From: Aquila chrysaetos chrysaetos
Lineage: Eukaryota > Chordata > Aves > Accipitriformes > Accipitridae
Length of the DNA stretch: 64,000 nucleotides
NCBI RefSeq assembly: GCF_900496995.4
Contig: NC_044004.1
Span: 55,148,224 to 55,212,223 of the forward strand
Direction: 5' to 3'
A model generated the notes under the pieces. It made no database searches. It saw only the letters and a list, made by a program, of their open reading frames with translations, and was not told the origin of the DNA. Numbering within the stretch: the first letter of the stretch is position 1; each line of letters begins with the position of its first letter. Below, one piece after another: positions 1 through 12,077 of the stretch. Both the position numbers and the translations under genes were made by a program.

Positions 1-3000
1 TTAGATTGCAACCACCTAAATATAAATTTAAGTTCTGCTTATTATGCTCCCATCCCTTTGAAGGCTTAAGTAGGATTAAACATACCCATTTTTCCTTCCC
101 TGATTTTTGATGCATACAGCTTATATAAAAGTCTTTCTTGCGTAGTTATACTACATTCTATAATAGGATGTCACAAATCAAATCCAAAACTGCTACTAAT
201 TATCAATGGTTTCTAATTATAACTTCCTTGCTAAGAATAAGATAACATAAAAAAGAAACACTAACTGAAAAGTAGGTAGTTTATTTATTTATTCTTTTTA
301 AAAAATGAGAAATAGGTGGTTGGAAAAGACTCTGGTGAAATCTTATTTTCAAATCAATACAGTTCAATTCCCTTTTAAAAATACCTATCCATAAACAGTT
401 CACGTTCCCACAGAGTACTAAATTCAGAATATTTAAAACAAAACAATGTAAAAAAGTACATAAAGGAGGAATATTATAATGCTCAAAACTACAAGAGACA
501 ATAACAGAAAAAAAAAAAAAAAGTTGTGAAAAGAAACCACCATAACTGTGTCTGAATAAAATCAAAACTTCCAGAGGTTGATGAAACACACAAACAAACT
601 CCTACAATAAGGATACATTAAGGAAAAATCAGACTATTTTTTCTTCAATACTTTCAGAAGCATCAAAAGACCAAAAAAGAATTCATCCTCAGAAACAGAA
701 TCTAAGGCTTACTTCTCAAATAAATGTCACCTTACTGAGCATGATATTCCTCTGCTCACATGAGATATTATCTCTAAGAAGCTTCTATCTCAGTTTTCAC
801 AGAAATGAAGCATTAAAACAGGTACTGGAACAAAAATGTAAACATTATGAGAATGGCTACAAGTTGCAACTGACCAAAATAAGCAATGATAATTATCAAG
901 ATCTCTTACAAACTTTTCAGCTAAAACAAAATCTGGAAAGGCAGGTATCTGGCACCACTATAAGAAATTATTAAATTATTACGTTACTTTAAAAGAAAGA
1001 CTAGTCTTTTCTTCTTCAGTTGTGGCCAATGGTAAGAGTTATAGAACTTGGCTGAGTTCTATAAAAATGACTACGTGTATACATTGCTGCTTCTGTAATG
1101 TAACTTCATGTGATGAAACAAACATAACCAAGGATATACATCTATCATTGTTACTGGATTATGCAGGTTTGATAATCTACTGGAACAAAAGATTATACCT
1201 AGCTTGCTTAAAGTTTTATTTCCATTTTTTACTAAACTAAGAAATTTTCTTCCCTTGTCATTGTCTCGCTTTGCTCAGGTATGCAGTAATTCAGACATGT
1301 CTCAAAACCTGTTTATTCACTCTTTCCCAAGCACACCAATTGTGTTGATGCCATGGTAAGGCCAGGCTCTGTACTTACAAAGGATATAGCAGTATTTAAT
1401 CCATCTGTAGTTTAAAAGCCTGGGAGTTCTCTATTTCTGCATGATGTATAGTTCTGGCAAAGCATTAGTTAACAGCGTTCTACTTGTATCAGGAAATCCA
1501 TCCACTTTTTTCACACATACAAGAATTATTAGCCAGTAGAAAGCTGCTGTATCACATTATTTCTTAAGAATTTGTTGTCAAGCAAAACAGAAGGTATGAA
1601 ATTTCTGACTTCAGTGCAGTGATTTTATCAGCTGGTATCTTTCAATTAATCAACATGACACAAAACGTTTTATGTTACTAAACTTAACCTTTAAACAGCA
1701 GGTATGTATGAGAATCATAAAGCCGGCATTTACGGCTGGCCATCTACACAGCAGGTTAACTTTTTGTGGTCTGGACTGTAAAGACAGCAAGGGGCTTTTG
1801 GGACACTCTCAGTGCAATGTGTCGGTTAAAATAAAGTACATTCGTTACTAAGAGAACATAGGAGCTACAAAATTCATGTTTAAATAACATTTACCCCTTT
1901 GAGTACAAAAAACCCATTCCAAAGCTGACAAGTTAACTTCGTAAAACAAAATTCATCTTAAATACAAATTAAAATTACAAATTTTCTACATTTCATAGAG
2001 ATACTCAAATCCAGAGTTGGCCTTTTTTTAATCCTCAGTGCATACTACAGTTGCATTTTTGCAGACCACCTCCAAAGATGCTACTATAAGAAGGAAGACA
2101 AAAAATACAAAAGATAGGAAGTTGCTTTTTATCATAAAGCTAATATACATAAAAATGAAACCATCAACAGCACTGAATAAGGACATTCTTTGTGCATGAA
2201 ACACTGAGTGCCTGGGAAAACATACATTATTTTTGCATAACAGGGTTAACATACACAATTTCCCAAAAGCAAACTGAGCACGGATTTTTCAAAAACTAAG
2301 TTTGGAAAGAAATGACAGTATCTAAATATGATCATAGTAGCTACATTAAAAGTGCTACTTTCCAGAAACATAATTTACTACAAGACAACAAAAATAAATG
2401 TAAAGCATTTAGAGGCTCACAGATCTCCATCGCCATATGGTATCACAGCATTAGATGAGCATAAAATAATAGCTATCTATTGTAAAGTTAATGGAGTAAT
2501 TTATCTCTTAAAATGAATTTTAAAATCCCACATGAAATCATGCAAAAATTTCCAGGAGTTAAATACCTTAGTAAGCAGAAAGCCTCAGTTGCACTTGGCT
2601 TTACTATTGTTCTAGTGCTTATACACCATGTGCTCTCAAAGCACTGTAGTCTCAAGAAATTACCAGTATCATAAATGCCAGACAATGGAAATTTTTATTA
2701 ACTCTACCTAACAAAATTTTAAGCCTCAAACAGCCAGTTTAAATGTCATTTTAATGGGACTGCTTTTCCTGAAGGGGGCAGGAATATAGCTCTAATACAA
2801 AATAACAGAGGCAGAGTAGATAATGAAGTTGAAGTGTGCTCTCTTGTAGCTGAAAAGCAATACACAGTGAACCTAGGACACTCCCCAAGGCATAACACAC
2901 CAGCCTGATCCTGATGCAGTACTTGCTCTCAAGTGGAAAGTGATAGGAACAGTGGAAGAAAGGAAAAAAAAAATTAACCTACATATATAATTCAGCCTGA

Positions 3001-3057
3001 AATATAGATGTTTCTTTCCCAGAATACATATCTTTTCCACAGAATCACAGGGAAGGA
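1..3057. other. non-coding, probably STPG2 3' intron or flank
   Basis: AT-rich sequence without a recognisable repeat apart from short A- and T-runs. The candidate exon at 803-942 is the only item of note. Short open frames at 1022-1240 and 2328-2516 look like chance. Confidence 0.5.
803..942 (+). other. candidate coiled-coil exon, unassigned
   Basis: A plus-strand stretch between a plausible acceptor (ctcagttttcacag) and donor (AAAGGCAG/GTATCT) is open and reads NEALKQVLEQKCKHYENG and then YKLQLTKISNDNYQDLLQ. The charged, leucine-spaced composition resembles a coiled coil. I do not recognise the gene. It is on the strand opposite to STPG2. The minus strand is also open here, so chance is possible. 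No second exon of the same gene was found nearby. Confidence 0.3.
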
Positions 3058-4187
3058 TTTGGTGGGTTGACCCTGGCTGGACACCAGGTGCCCACCAAAG
3101 CCACTCTATCACTCCCCCTCCTCAGCTGGACAGGGGAGAGAAAATATAATGAAAGGCTCGTGGGTCAAGATAAGGACAGGGAGGGATCACTCAACCAATT
3201 ACCATCACGGGCAAACCACACTTGACTTGGGGTAAATCAATTTAATTTATAACCAATCAAAATCAGAGTAGGATAATGAGAAATTAAACCAAATCTTAAA
3301 ACACCTTCCCCCCACCCCTCCCTCCTTCCTGGCTCAACTCCACTCCCAAATTCTCTACTTCCTCCCCCACAGTGATGCAGGGGGACGGGGAATAGGGGTT
3401 ATGGTCAGTTCGTCACACGTTGTCTCTGCTGCTCCTTCCTCCTCAGGGGGAGGACTCCTCACACGCTTCCCCTGCTCCACCGTGGGGTCCCTCCCACGGG
3501 AGACAGGGAGCCTTTCCCAAAGGCCGCAGTTCTTCACGAACTGCTCCAGCATGGGTCCCTTCCACGAGATGCAGTCCTTCAGGAGCACACTGCTCCAGCG
3601 TGGGTCCCCCGCAGGGTCACAAGTCCTGACAGAAAACCTGCTCCAGCGTGGGCTTCTCGCTCCATGGGGCCACAGGTCCTGCCAGGAGCCTGCTCCAGCG
3701 CGGGCTTCCCACAGGGTCACAGCCTCCTTCAGGCACCCACCTGCTCCAGCGTGGGGTCCTCCACAGGCTGCAGGTGGATATCTGCTCCACCGTGGACCTC
3801 CATGGACTGCAGGGGGACAGCCTGCCTCACCGTGGTCTTCCCCACAGGCTGCAGGGGAATCTCTGCTCCGGCACCTGGAGCACCTCCTCCCCCTCCTTCT
3901 TCACTGACCTGGCTGTCTGCAGGGCTGTTTCTCTCACATCTTCTCAATCCTGTTTCCCAGCTGCGATTGCTGTTGCACAGGTTGGTTTTTCCTTTCCCCT
4001 TCTTGAATATGTTCTCCCAGAGGCGCTACCACTGTCACTGATGGGCTCGGCCTTGGCCAGCGGCAGGTCCGTCCTGGAGCCGGCTGGCATTGGCTCTGTC
4101 AGACATAGGGGAAGCTTCCAGCAGCTTCTCACAGAAGCCACCCATGTAACCCCCTGCACAAAAACCTTGCCATGCAAACCCAATACA
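3058..4187 (-). mobile_element. solo LTR, avian ERV family 1, copy A
   Basis: This 1130-bp element is flanked by a perfect 5-bp direct repeat AAGGA (3053-3057 and 4188-4192), typical of ERVL-type integration. No gag, pol or env lies next to it, so it is a solo LTR. The right end reads CCAATACA; the left end reads TTTGGTGGG where copy B has TGTGGTGGG. Its middle is a GC-rich array of imperfect units of about 45-50 bp, each containing a CTGCTCCAGCGTGGG-like core (about 3540, 3590, 3638, 3689, 3740 and 3782). Orientation is set by the end homologous to the 3' end of family 2 and by an AATTAAAT polyadenylation-like site, both of which read on the minus strand. Open frames on either strand inside it are by-products of the stop-poor repeats. 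Confidence 0.88.
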
Positions 4188-7100
4188 AAGGAAAACAAAG
4201 GAAAATGTCTGTAAGGGATGGCTTGTCTTTCACTTGACAAAAATGCTGCTTTTCAGTCCCCGCTGTGTGTTTTGGTAGTAAACACTCACACCAGGTTTAG
4301 CACATGTCATGATGTAGTTCTGGTTTACTTCTGTATTTACACTGAACACGTCTAGGGTAATACTTCATTTAGGGAGCTTCTTTTCCATTCCAGCTCTACC
4401 TGCAGCTGCTTCAGCTAGAGACATTTGTATTAAAATGTTCCGAGTGAACTGACACCTCCATGGAAATTTTCTCATCTGTTGGCCCTAAGCTCCTGTCCAT
4501 CTTTAACTTTGTTTTCATTAAGTAACAGGTATTTCATTCAGCATCTCTAGTTTCTCTTCACGTGTGATCTTCAGAGAAAATCAGGCGACTGCTTTTTCTT
4601 AGCAGGCTCTTCTTTGGGCTCCCTAATTTCCTACAACTAAAAGTGGCTCTGGACCAGGAAGAAGAAGCACTCCTCCTTCACATGTTCCAGAAATAAGCTT
4701 AACACAGCAGCATACCATGCTGTATACAGGGTATGACACCTCAACTATTTGTCCTCCCCACAATATTACCTTCGTTATGGTAGATCAATTTAATTTGCCT
4801 GCAAATAATTTTTCTTAGCTACTCTGCCCACTTTCCTCTTGACAATCGGCTTTCAAACATCAATCCTTACTACTAAAATGTCTGGTAGTAAGTATGCACA
4901 CAGTAAATAAAATATAATTTTAAGCAAAATAAGCAAATATTTTTGTATATTGATTTTGAAATGTGTATCATATTGCCATTTTTCAAACAAGTACTCTTGT
5001 AATCATAAATTTATTGGTTTTATTTTCTCACCTATTAGGCCAAAGTGTTTTGTCGTGTCTTTTTCAATTAAAAAATTGTTGTGTAAAAACAGGAAGCAGT
5101 CTAAGCATTTGATATAACACTAAGAAAATGCTTAAACAGAAGCAAAAGATGGGAAACTTCCCACTGCCAACTGTAACCAGTTTTTTATTCTTCATAGTAC
5201 AACTGGCTACTTTAAGCAATGAAAATATCCATAACCTATTTAAAGAAAAAGACATCACACAAAAGACCGGGTTGGAATCTCTGTATTGTAGGCTTACAAT
5301 CCAAATTAAAACTTTTGGTCAGCAACCCAGAATTACATAAAATAACCCACCAAGTCTTAGCTCTTCAATTAACTGGGGCACATGGTGCACACTAGTTTTA
5401 ATATGGCTCCAAAGTGGTTATATTAACGATTCAGTATGAAAGCTATAATTCTGACAATATACCAAAAATGATTTAGCCTTTAAATAGAAGCCACTTAACT
5501 GCTTATGCAAGACACGCTTACAGAGAGAATAGAGCTAGAAGCAATCCGGTTACTGCATCACTGAAAACGCTACAGATTTTCTATTCTCCTTGGTTTTAAT
5601 AGTTTAACTTTTCATGTGCATTCACAACTTGAAAATGAGATAAAGTTCAAGTTACAGAACAGTTATTTTTAATAAAACAAGGATTTTACTAACGTGAAAA
5701 AAAGTAGTAACAACACTGAAAAACCTTAGTGTTTTCAGAATTGTATTCACTCCCATTTTGCACATGTACATTTCACACTCTGAACGGTTAAAATCTTCCT
5801 ATATTGGCACAGGAGAAACATTTTAAAAAACAGTGCTCGGCATTCTATTTCTCCATTACTAACAAACAAAGCTGAAATTCCAAATGACAAAAAATTCAAC
5901 ATTCTTTTACATTCCACCTATATTCTCTATCGTTATTAGCACCATTCCTACACTTGCCTTCTTTCAGATTCATGATTAAGTATGATCCAAACACTGCTAC
6001 CTAAATCATGTAACTTTTTGGTTTTCATCACTTGCTTCCTTCCTGTTTTTCTGTAAATCAAGTCCAATTTTTTTCCTGACTTATTTTGTTTCTTTTTCTC
6101 CAATCTCATTTCATCCCTATCACCCTATCATTGTTTCTTCCCCTCTGTACTTCTAAGGCTGAGACTTACAGTAACCTATTCTACATATCTAGAATATTTC
6201 CTCAGTAGAGACTTCTCTCTTTCTCCTTTAAAACCCTTTATTAGCCTTTGCCTTGTTTCTGGTAATTTCTTCTGATACTTTTTTTTTTTATTTTATCCCT
6301 TATTTATTTGCAAAAGAAAGAGTTTAGCATGCTTCTTGATTTAATCAAGCACTCTAAAATCAGAGTTCTGCAAAACTATGTTCTTCTGCATTTTCATGGA
6401 CTTTAACTCCACTAGTTATTCAAGGAGTATCCTCTAGAGCACTTCTGTTCCTACTGTTGCTTAATTCAAATCAGGCTGCTAGCTCCATAACGTGGTATCT
6501 AGAATGTTATTTTTCTACTACATTATTAAAAAAAAAAAAAGTGTTGACAGTATTTTCAAATACTAATTATAGTTTTGTTACATCATAACTTCAGTTATGA
6601 CAGTGTATCTTGTTAGTTTTTCTAATTAAAGTAGTTCTAAGATAAAGTCAACCAAAAACAATGAAAAAATGACAATTGGTTTTAATATGCTAAAGAAATC
6701 TTACCAGAGAATTGCTCCAGAAGAGAATACAAAGCTTCAAGACAGATTTCTGAGCAGCTGGAATCCCTATTTCAATTATCTGGATTTCTAGATGGCTCTC
6801 TCTGGAAAAGATCTTAGCATTAAAAAAGCTTTATTAGGACTGATGAACATGTTTGATAGTGATCAGTCTTACCATACCCCTCTCAGTCAGACAACTCAGA
6901 TGTTTATTTCACAATTCCCTGAAGGCAGACTTCCAGCAGTGAGAGAGGCAACACTTGAATACATTAAGATAAAAGTTTTCACTTTTGATGAAAATATAGA
7001 ATTGTGTGTTATCAAAATCAGAACAGGTACATACAAATAACATCATGCAAGACATTTAATTTTAAGGGTCAATACAATACAAAGCAGTTTTTATCATTCA

Positions 7101-9273
7101 GTTTATAGGGCCTTCTAAAACTAAAAAAATCATTTAAAATTAGGTATAACACCCTGTAAATGCTTTTAACTTTTACTATCTAAAACATATATGGAAAGTC
7201 ACTACTGAATTCTGTTGGGTTTTTTTCCATTTCCTCTAAGTTTTAGACTATCGAGGATAGAGGGGGAAGATTTGGGTTTGATTTTTTTTTTCCCTTTTCG
7301 GTTTCATAGAAAAGAAATCATGGAGAACACTGTAACAGACAAGTGAGAGGCATATTCCCTACCTCCCAAAAACATTAATGTCTGCTAAAGCATCAGCTAC
7401 ATATAAAACAGAAAAAATTTAAATACATATCTTCAGACTACTAATACATCTTCATCTTGTGTTATGTAGACTTGACAGACATTTAGACATATGAACAATA
7501 AAATGTATCCACATCATTGAAACAAAAATAACTTTGTAGATTTAAATGTTTTAACACTTTCTAAACAATTTTTTTAACTTTTTTTTTTTAATTCAAGCAA
7601 TTCTGATTAATCGATCTCAGTACATCTCAGGTGCATGGAAGCTGAAAGGTTAGGTAAAGGACAGAATCAGCAGTACATTATACTGGTGTATTGGTAGCTA
7701 CAAAAGACTACACTTAATTAAGTCCTTGTTAGGAGTACTGCATACTGTGAATAGCTTAATAGCAGTCTACCAGCAGTTTACATGATTACAGCTTCATAGT
7801 GGATTAAACCTGCCAACGTCAGCTTATTTTATAGTTCATAATTTACAGAAACTTTCTTCTTATCCATGGTAGATTTTAATAACTGGATTAATTTTTAGTT
7901 TGCTGAAATCATTGTGAAGACAACTGTCCTTTCTAAATAGCTCCAAAATAGACACAGAGATAAAAAGCATGCATGTTTCCACAGACACAGGTGCAACGCA
8001 TTAAACAGTCACAAATCTATTCTCTTTCTACAGGTTACCTCCAGTTATAAGCTAGACTATAATTATCTAACTGGCCTTGTAAGCTAGTGGATGCAAGTAT
8101 GCCCATGACATATCCAGGAAGGATGCAATTCAGTTTCAGAAGGCAACATGATTCACGAAAAATTTGCAACTGATGAAACTTAGGAGCAGAGTATTGGCAA
8201 AGAATAACGTGCAGATTCTATCCAGGAGAGGCCTTCAAGTGCTTCACTTCGTGAGTAATCCTATTCATTTCAAAGCCTATGCACTCAGTTGGCTTAGGAT
8301 TCTGTTGGGGCCACAAAACTCATACTAAGAGCTCCTTTTACTAGATTAGTTCATTTGAACTGAAGAAATGAGGCAAGTTTTCAGGTACAAAAGACCTTCT
8401 TAGTGTGACCATCCTGGAAAAATATTTCTTTAAACACAACCTGAAGAAGGGCTCAAGCTCCCAAAAGCTTTTCTTCCCCCTCTTATATCTCCTCACACAC
8501 ACATGTATGCTGCATCTGTTGTTCTAACAAAAATAATTTTCTTCTTCCTACAAACATGGCCGCATGTATAACCTTAGACAAGCCTAACTACTACAATGCA
8601 GATATTATTTGCCGAGTGAAGGCCCTGCAGCACCAGTCCCCACAGCTGTTATAAGACTCATCCCTACAATTTACATTATTTGGCTGAAAACGAGAAATAA
8701 CATTTCCATGTGTCATCCTCAAAGGCTCTCAGCATATACAGGGTTAAATATTTTCATAATATAGAAGAATATGTAGGAGATCACTTTATCTTTTTTTAAA
8801 CAAAAACATGAGGATCATGTTTGAAGTAGATATTATGATGAATTAAAAAGGAAATTTAGAGAGTATTTTGATATATCACAAACGAATTTTGCATTATATT
8901 ATTTTAAGTACATTTGGCATTATTTGCTCCACTGACCCTTCAAGAGAACAAGAATAATCTTTTATTAATTTCTTCTTCTATATGCATACCAATAATGACA
9001 GGGTGAAGTAATGTTCTGAAATATTATTGCTCATTCATTATCTATCCATTCCTCCACAAAATAATGTAATAAAGAATAATTTATCAATGAGGAATACTGA
9101 CATGTATACTTATTTTAAACTGTTATTATAGTGGTTTATTTCTTTATTGGCTCTTTTTAAACATGATTTTATTCAAAAATATTATTGTTGCAACAATGAA
9201 CTTCACTATATAGATCTGATATACTATGAGGTGGCAGCACAACCAACAAAATTATCCCCTGCATATGGCCAGA
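4188..9273. other. non-coding stretch between LTR copies A and B
   Basis: AT-rich with A/T homopolymers (for example 6528-6540 and 7579-7588). Nothing recognised apart from the open stretch at 6630-7040. Confidence 0.5.
6630..7040 (+). pseudogene. open stretch with one TAG, unidentified protein-like remnant
   Basis: From the TAA at 6627 to the TAA at 7038 the plus-strand frame is open except for one TAG at 6789, giving about 136 codons. Pieces include LQDRFLSSWNPYFNYLDF before the stop and FDSDQSYHTPLSQTTQMF, FPEGRLPAVREATLEYIK after it. The residue composition is balanced and unlike translated AT-rich intron. I cannot assign a family. It could be a decayed retrocopy, an old viral insertion or an exon of an unknown gene. 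Confidence 0.3.
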
Positions 9274-10471
9274 TGTGGTGGGTTTGACCTTGGCTGGATG
9301 CCAGGTGCCCACCAAAGCCGTTCTATCACTCCCCCTCCTCAGCTGGACAGGGGAGAGAAAATATAACAAAAGGCTCATGGGTCAAGATAAGGACAGGGAG
9401 ATCACTCACCAATTACCGTCACGGGCAAAACAGACTTGACTTGAGGAAATTAATTTAATTTATTACCAATCAAAAAATCACACTAGGGTAATGAGAAATA
9501 AAACCAAATCTTAAAACACCTTCACCCCACCCCTCCCTTCTTCCTGGGCTCAACTTCACTCCCAAATTCTCTACCTCTTCTTCCCCCAGCAGCGCAGGGG
9601 GACGGGGAATGGTGGTTGGGGTCAGTTCATCACACCTTGTCTCTGCCGCTCCTTCCTCCTCAGGGGCAGGACTCCTCACTCGTCCCCTGCTCCAGCATGG
9701 GGTCCCTCCCACAGGAGGCAGTCCTCCATGAACTTCTCCAACATGAGCCCTTCCCAAAGGCTAAAGTTCACAAACTGCTCCAGCATGGGTCCCTTCCACA
9801 AGATGCAGTCCTTCAGGCACAAACTGCTCCAGCATGGGTCCCTTCCACAAGATGCAGTCCTTCAGGAGCACACTGCTCCAGCGTGGGTCCCCTGCAGGGT
9901 CACAAGTCCTGCCAGAAAACCTGCTCCGTGGGCTCCTCTCTCCACAGATCCGCAGGTCCTGCCAGATGCCTGCTCCAGCGCGGGGTTCCCACGGGGTCAC
10001 AGCCTCCTTCAGGAACCCACCTGCTCCAGCGTGGGGTCCTCCACGGGCTGCAGGTGGATATCTGCTCCACCGTGGACCTCCATGGACTGCAGGGGGACAG
10101 CCTGCCTCACCATGGTCTTCCCCACAGGCTGCAGGGGAATCTCTACACGGGCTCCGGCGCCTGGAGCACCTCCTCCCCCTCCTTCTTCACTAACCTGGGG
10201 GTCTGCAGGGTTGTTTCTCTCACATCTTCTCACTCCTCTCTCCGGCTGCTGTTTTCTTGTTGCGCAGCAACTTTTTCCCCTTCTTAAATCGAGTAAGGAG
10301 TGAGGCGCTACCGCCGTCACTGATGAGCTCGGCCTTGGCCAGCAGTGGGTCTGTCTTGGAGCTGGCTGGCATTGGCTCTGTCGGACATAGGGGAAGCTTC
10401 TAGCAGCTTCTCACAGAAGCTGCCCCTGTAGCCCCACTGCTACAAAAACCTTGCCATACAAAACCAATACA
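9274..10471 (-). mobile_element. solo LTR, avian ERV family 1, copy B
   Basis: This 1198-bp element starts TGTGGTGGG, ends CCAATACA and is flanked by a perfect 5-bp duplication CCAGA (9269-9273 and 10472-10476). It is the same family and orientation as copy A, but the target duplication differs. The two are therefore independent insertions and not the ends of one provirus. It is longer than copy A mainly because of an exact 49-bp tandem duplication at 9769-9866. It contains the longest open frame in the window (9616-10287, 223 codons, plus strand), which lies across the repeat array antisense to the LTR and has no recognisable domain. Confidence 0.9.
9769..9866. repeat. exact 49-bp tandem duplication inside LTR copy B
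   Basis: The unit starting CACAAACTGCTCCAGC (9769-9817) is repeated without change at 9818-9866. Copy A has one unit at this place. Confidence 0.9.
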
Positions 10472-11991
10472 CCAGACATTTCATTTTTAAGCAGCTGTTC
10501 AAAATACAAATACAAGTAAGCTGTCTGTTAAAGGCCTGGGATACAAAAAAGTACTTGAATTTGTCACCCCTAGAAAATTCAATCAATAATAAAATATGAC
10601 ACAAGTGATTCATTGTTTCTCATGCAGTAAAATAACAATTTTTCTGATTAATAAATGAGTATAGTGAAGCTGTCATATCCAAAATTAGTCAAAAAGGAAG
10701 CCAATCTTTCAGTTTATTGGCTGGCAAACAGGTCTGAGAGCTAGAAGTGAGAGAAAATTGCACTTCTGTTGGTTTATTCAAAATATACTTCCCCCACCCC
10801 ACATCTCTAAAGAGGCCAAGGTATTCTTCATCATTCCAAAATGATTTTGTTTCTCACTTTCACAGTAACAATCAAAATCTCAAAGTAGAAATCTGTTTCC
10901 TTCCTGGAAAAAATGTGCATAAAAATACAGTTTTCATGATTAATAAGATCTAAGTATTGACATATTTTAAGGACAAAATAGCAACAGTACTGCAGCTACA
11001 GCATGCATTTGAACTCCAGCTGATACTTGATTCAAATTACCAGACCTATCTTTATTTTCTGACCAAAATTTCAGTACTTCTGTTTATTAGAATAATTGGA
11101 AAATAACCTTACAATAGCTACCCAAGGTAGACATTGTTTCAGACAATAAGCAGCTGAGAGTTTCAAAAACTTCCATTTCCCCAAGATGGCCCACTCTGCC
11201 CTGCTACATGGCTTCCCGTTGCTTTCAGGAGAGTAACCGTTGGGCCCCACAGGACCAGAACCCGTGACTCTTGCCCATAAAGCCTTCCCTAGAAACTTGA
11301 GAGCTTCCCATGGCCTACACGTTCACGCCTCATCCAAGCCTGTTTTTTCCTTCAGATATACCAATGGCTTCTTATGATTCCTCACAACTGGTAATCTACC
11401 CACAATTACCTTTTCATAGGTGCTATCCAAGACTGCTGATAGTGCAGAATATAAACGTGCTTAATGTATTTTAATCATCTAGAACAGAAGAACAATTTGT
11501 AAGTGTTAGAAATGAAGATAATTCCATATTGAGAGGATGCTGAGGCAATCTGTAGAGTTTAGAGACAGATGAAAACACTGTAGAATGGAAGCCAATAACA
11601 CACTTCATTAACAAACGCAATGCCAGAACAGAAGGTGCAACTACACAAGTGCAATGCTGCATTCGGAATAAATTGTAATTGTTAGGAAAAGGACATTATG
11701 ATCACACCGTTCTAAAACCTTGATCAGTGTGCAACAGTGACAAAAAAACACTACAAAAAATGAAAAAGAAAGAATTTTTAAAAGTACTTTGCAGTTTCAT
11801 GCATTTTGCAAGATGCTTTTCTCACAGATATCATTGTGTAGGCAACATAAAAAAAAAGTTGGACTTTCTTCAAGAATAATTGTTTAGTTCAGCTGAGCTA
11901 AGATGCACAAGAATTTGTCCCCACCAACCCTTTTTCATTCAGTAATTTAAAAACAATACAGGAATTACAGTAATCTGGGAAGCTTTCTTAC

Positions 11992-12077
11992 CATGGCAAC
12001 TGCTGTTGTTCTTTCTGTTGTTGCAAGACAGATACTGGTTTCTGTAGTTTTTCAGTATTTTCTTTGACCTGAAATTT
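11992..12077 (-). pseudogene. STPG2: candidate STPG2 3' exon, Q/K-rich
   Basis: Minus-strand acceptor tctctgtgctctag, 86 nt, donor CCATG/GTAAGA. One frame reads KFQVKENTEKLQKPVSVLQQ followed by more glutamine and lysine. In STPG2 a PGPADYQV repeat precedes a polar stretch, so QVKENTEK could be its tail. From the 15.1 kb exon the incoming phase would instead give another frame, which is also open. Two good splice sites support a real exon, but its assignment to STPG2 rests on position and a short match. Confidence 0.45.

Noticed and set aside
3401-4240. Several open frames of 98-188 codons on both strands
   Set aside because: All lie within family-1 LTR copy A and arise from its stop-poor GC-rich tandem repeats.
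6702-6803. Minus-strand exon candidate ending in CTG/GTAAGA near 6702
   Set aside because: One frame is open (text IPAAQKSVLKLC), but the acceptor is weak, it does not match the remaining STPG2 repeats, and it overlaps a better plus-strand open stretch.
3058-10471. LTR copies A and B as the two ends of one provirus
   Set aside because: Different target duplications and no gag, pol or env between them.
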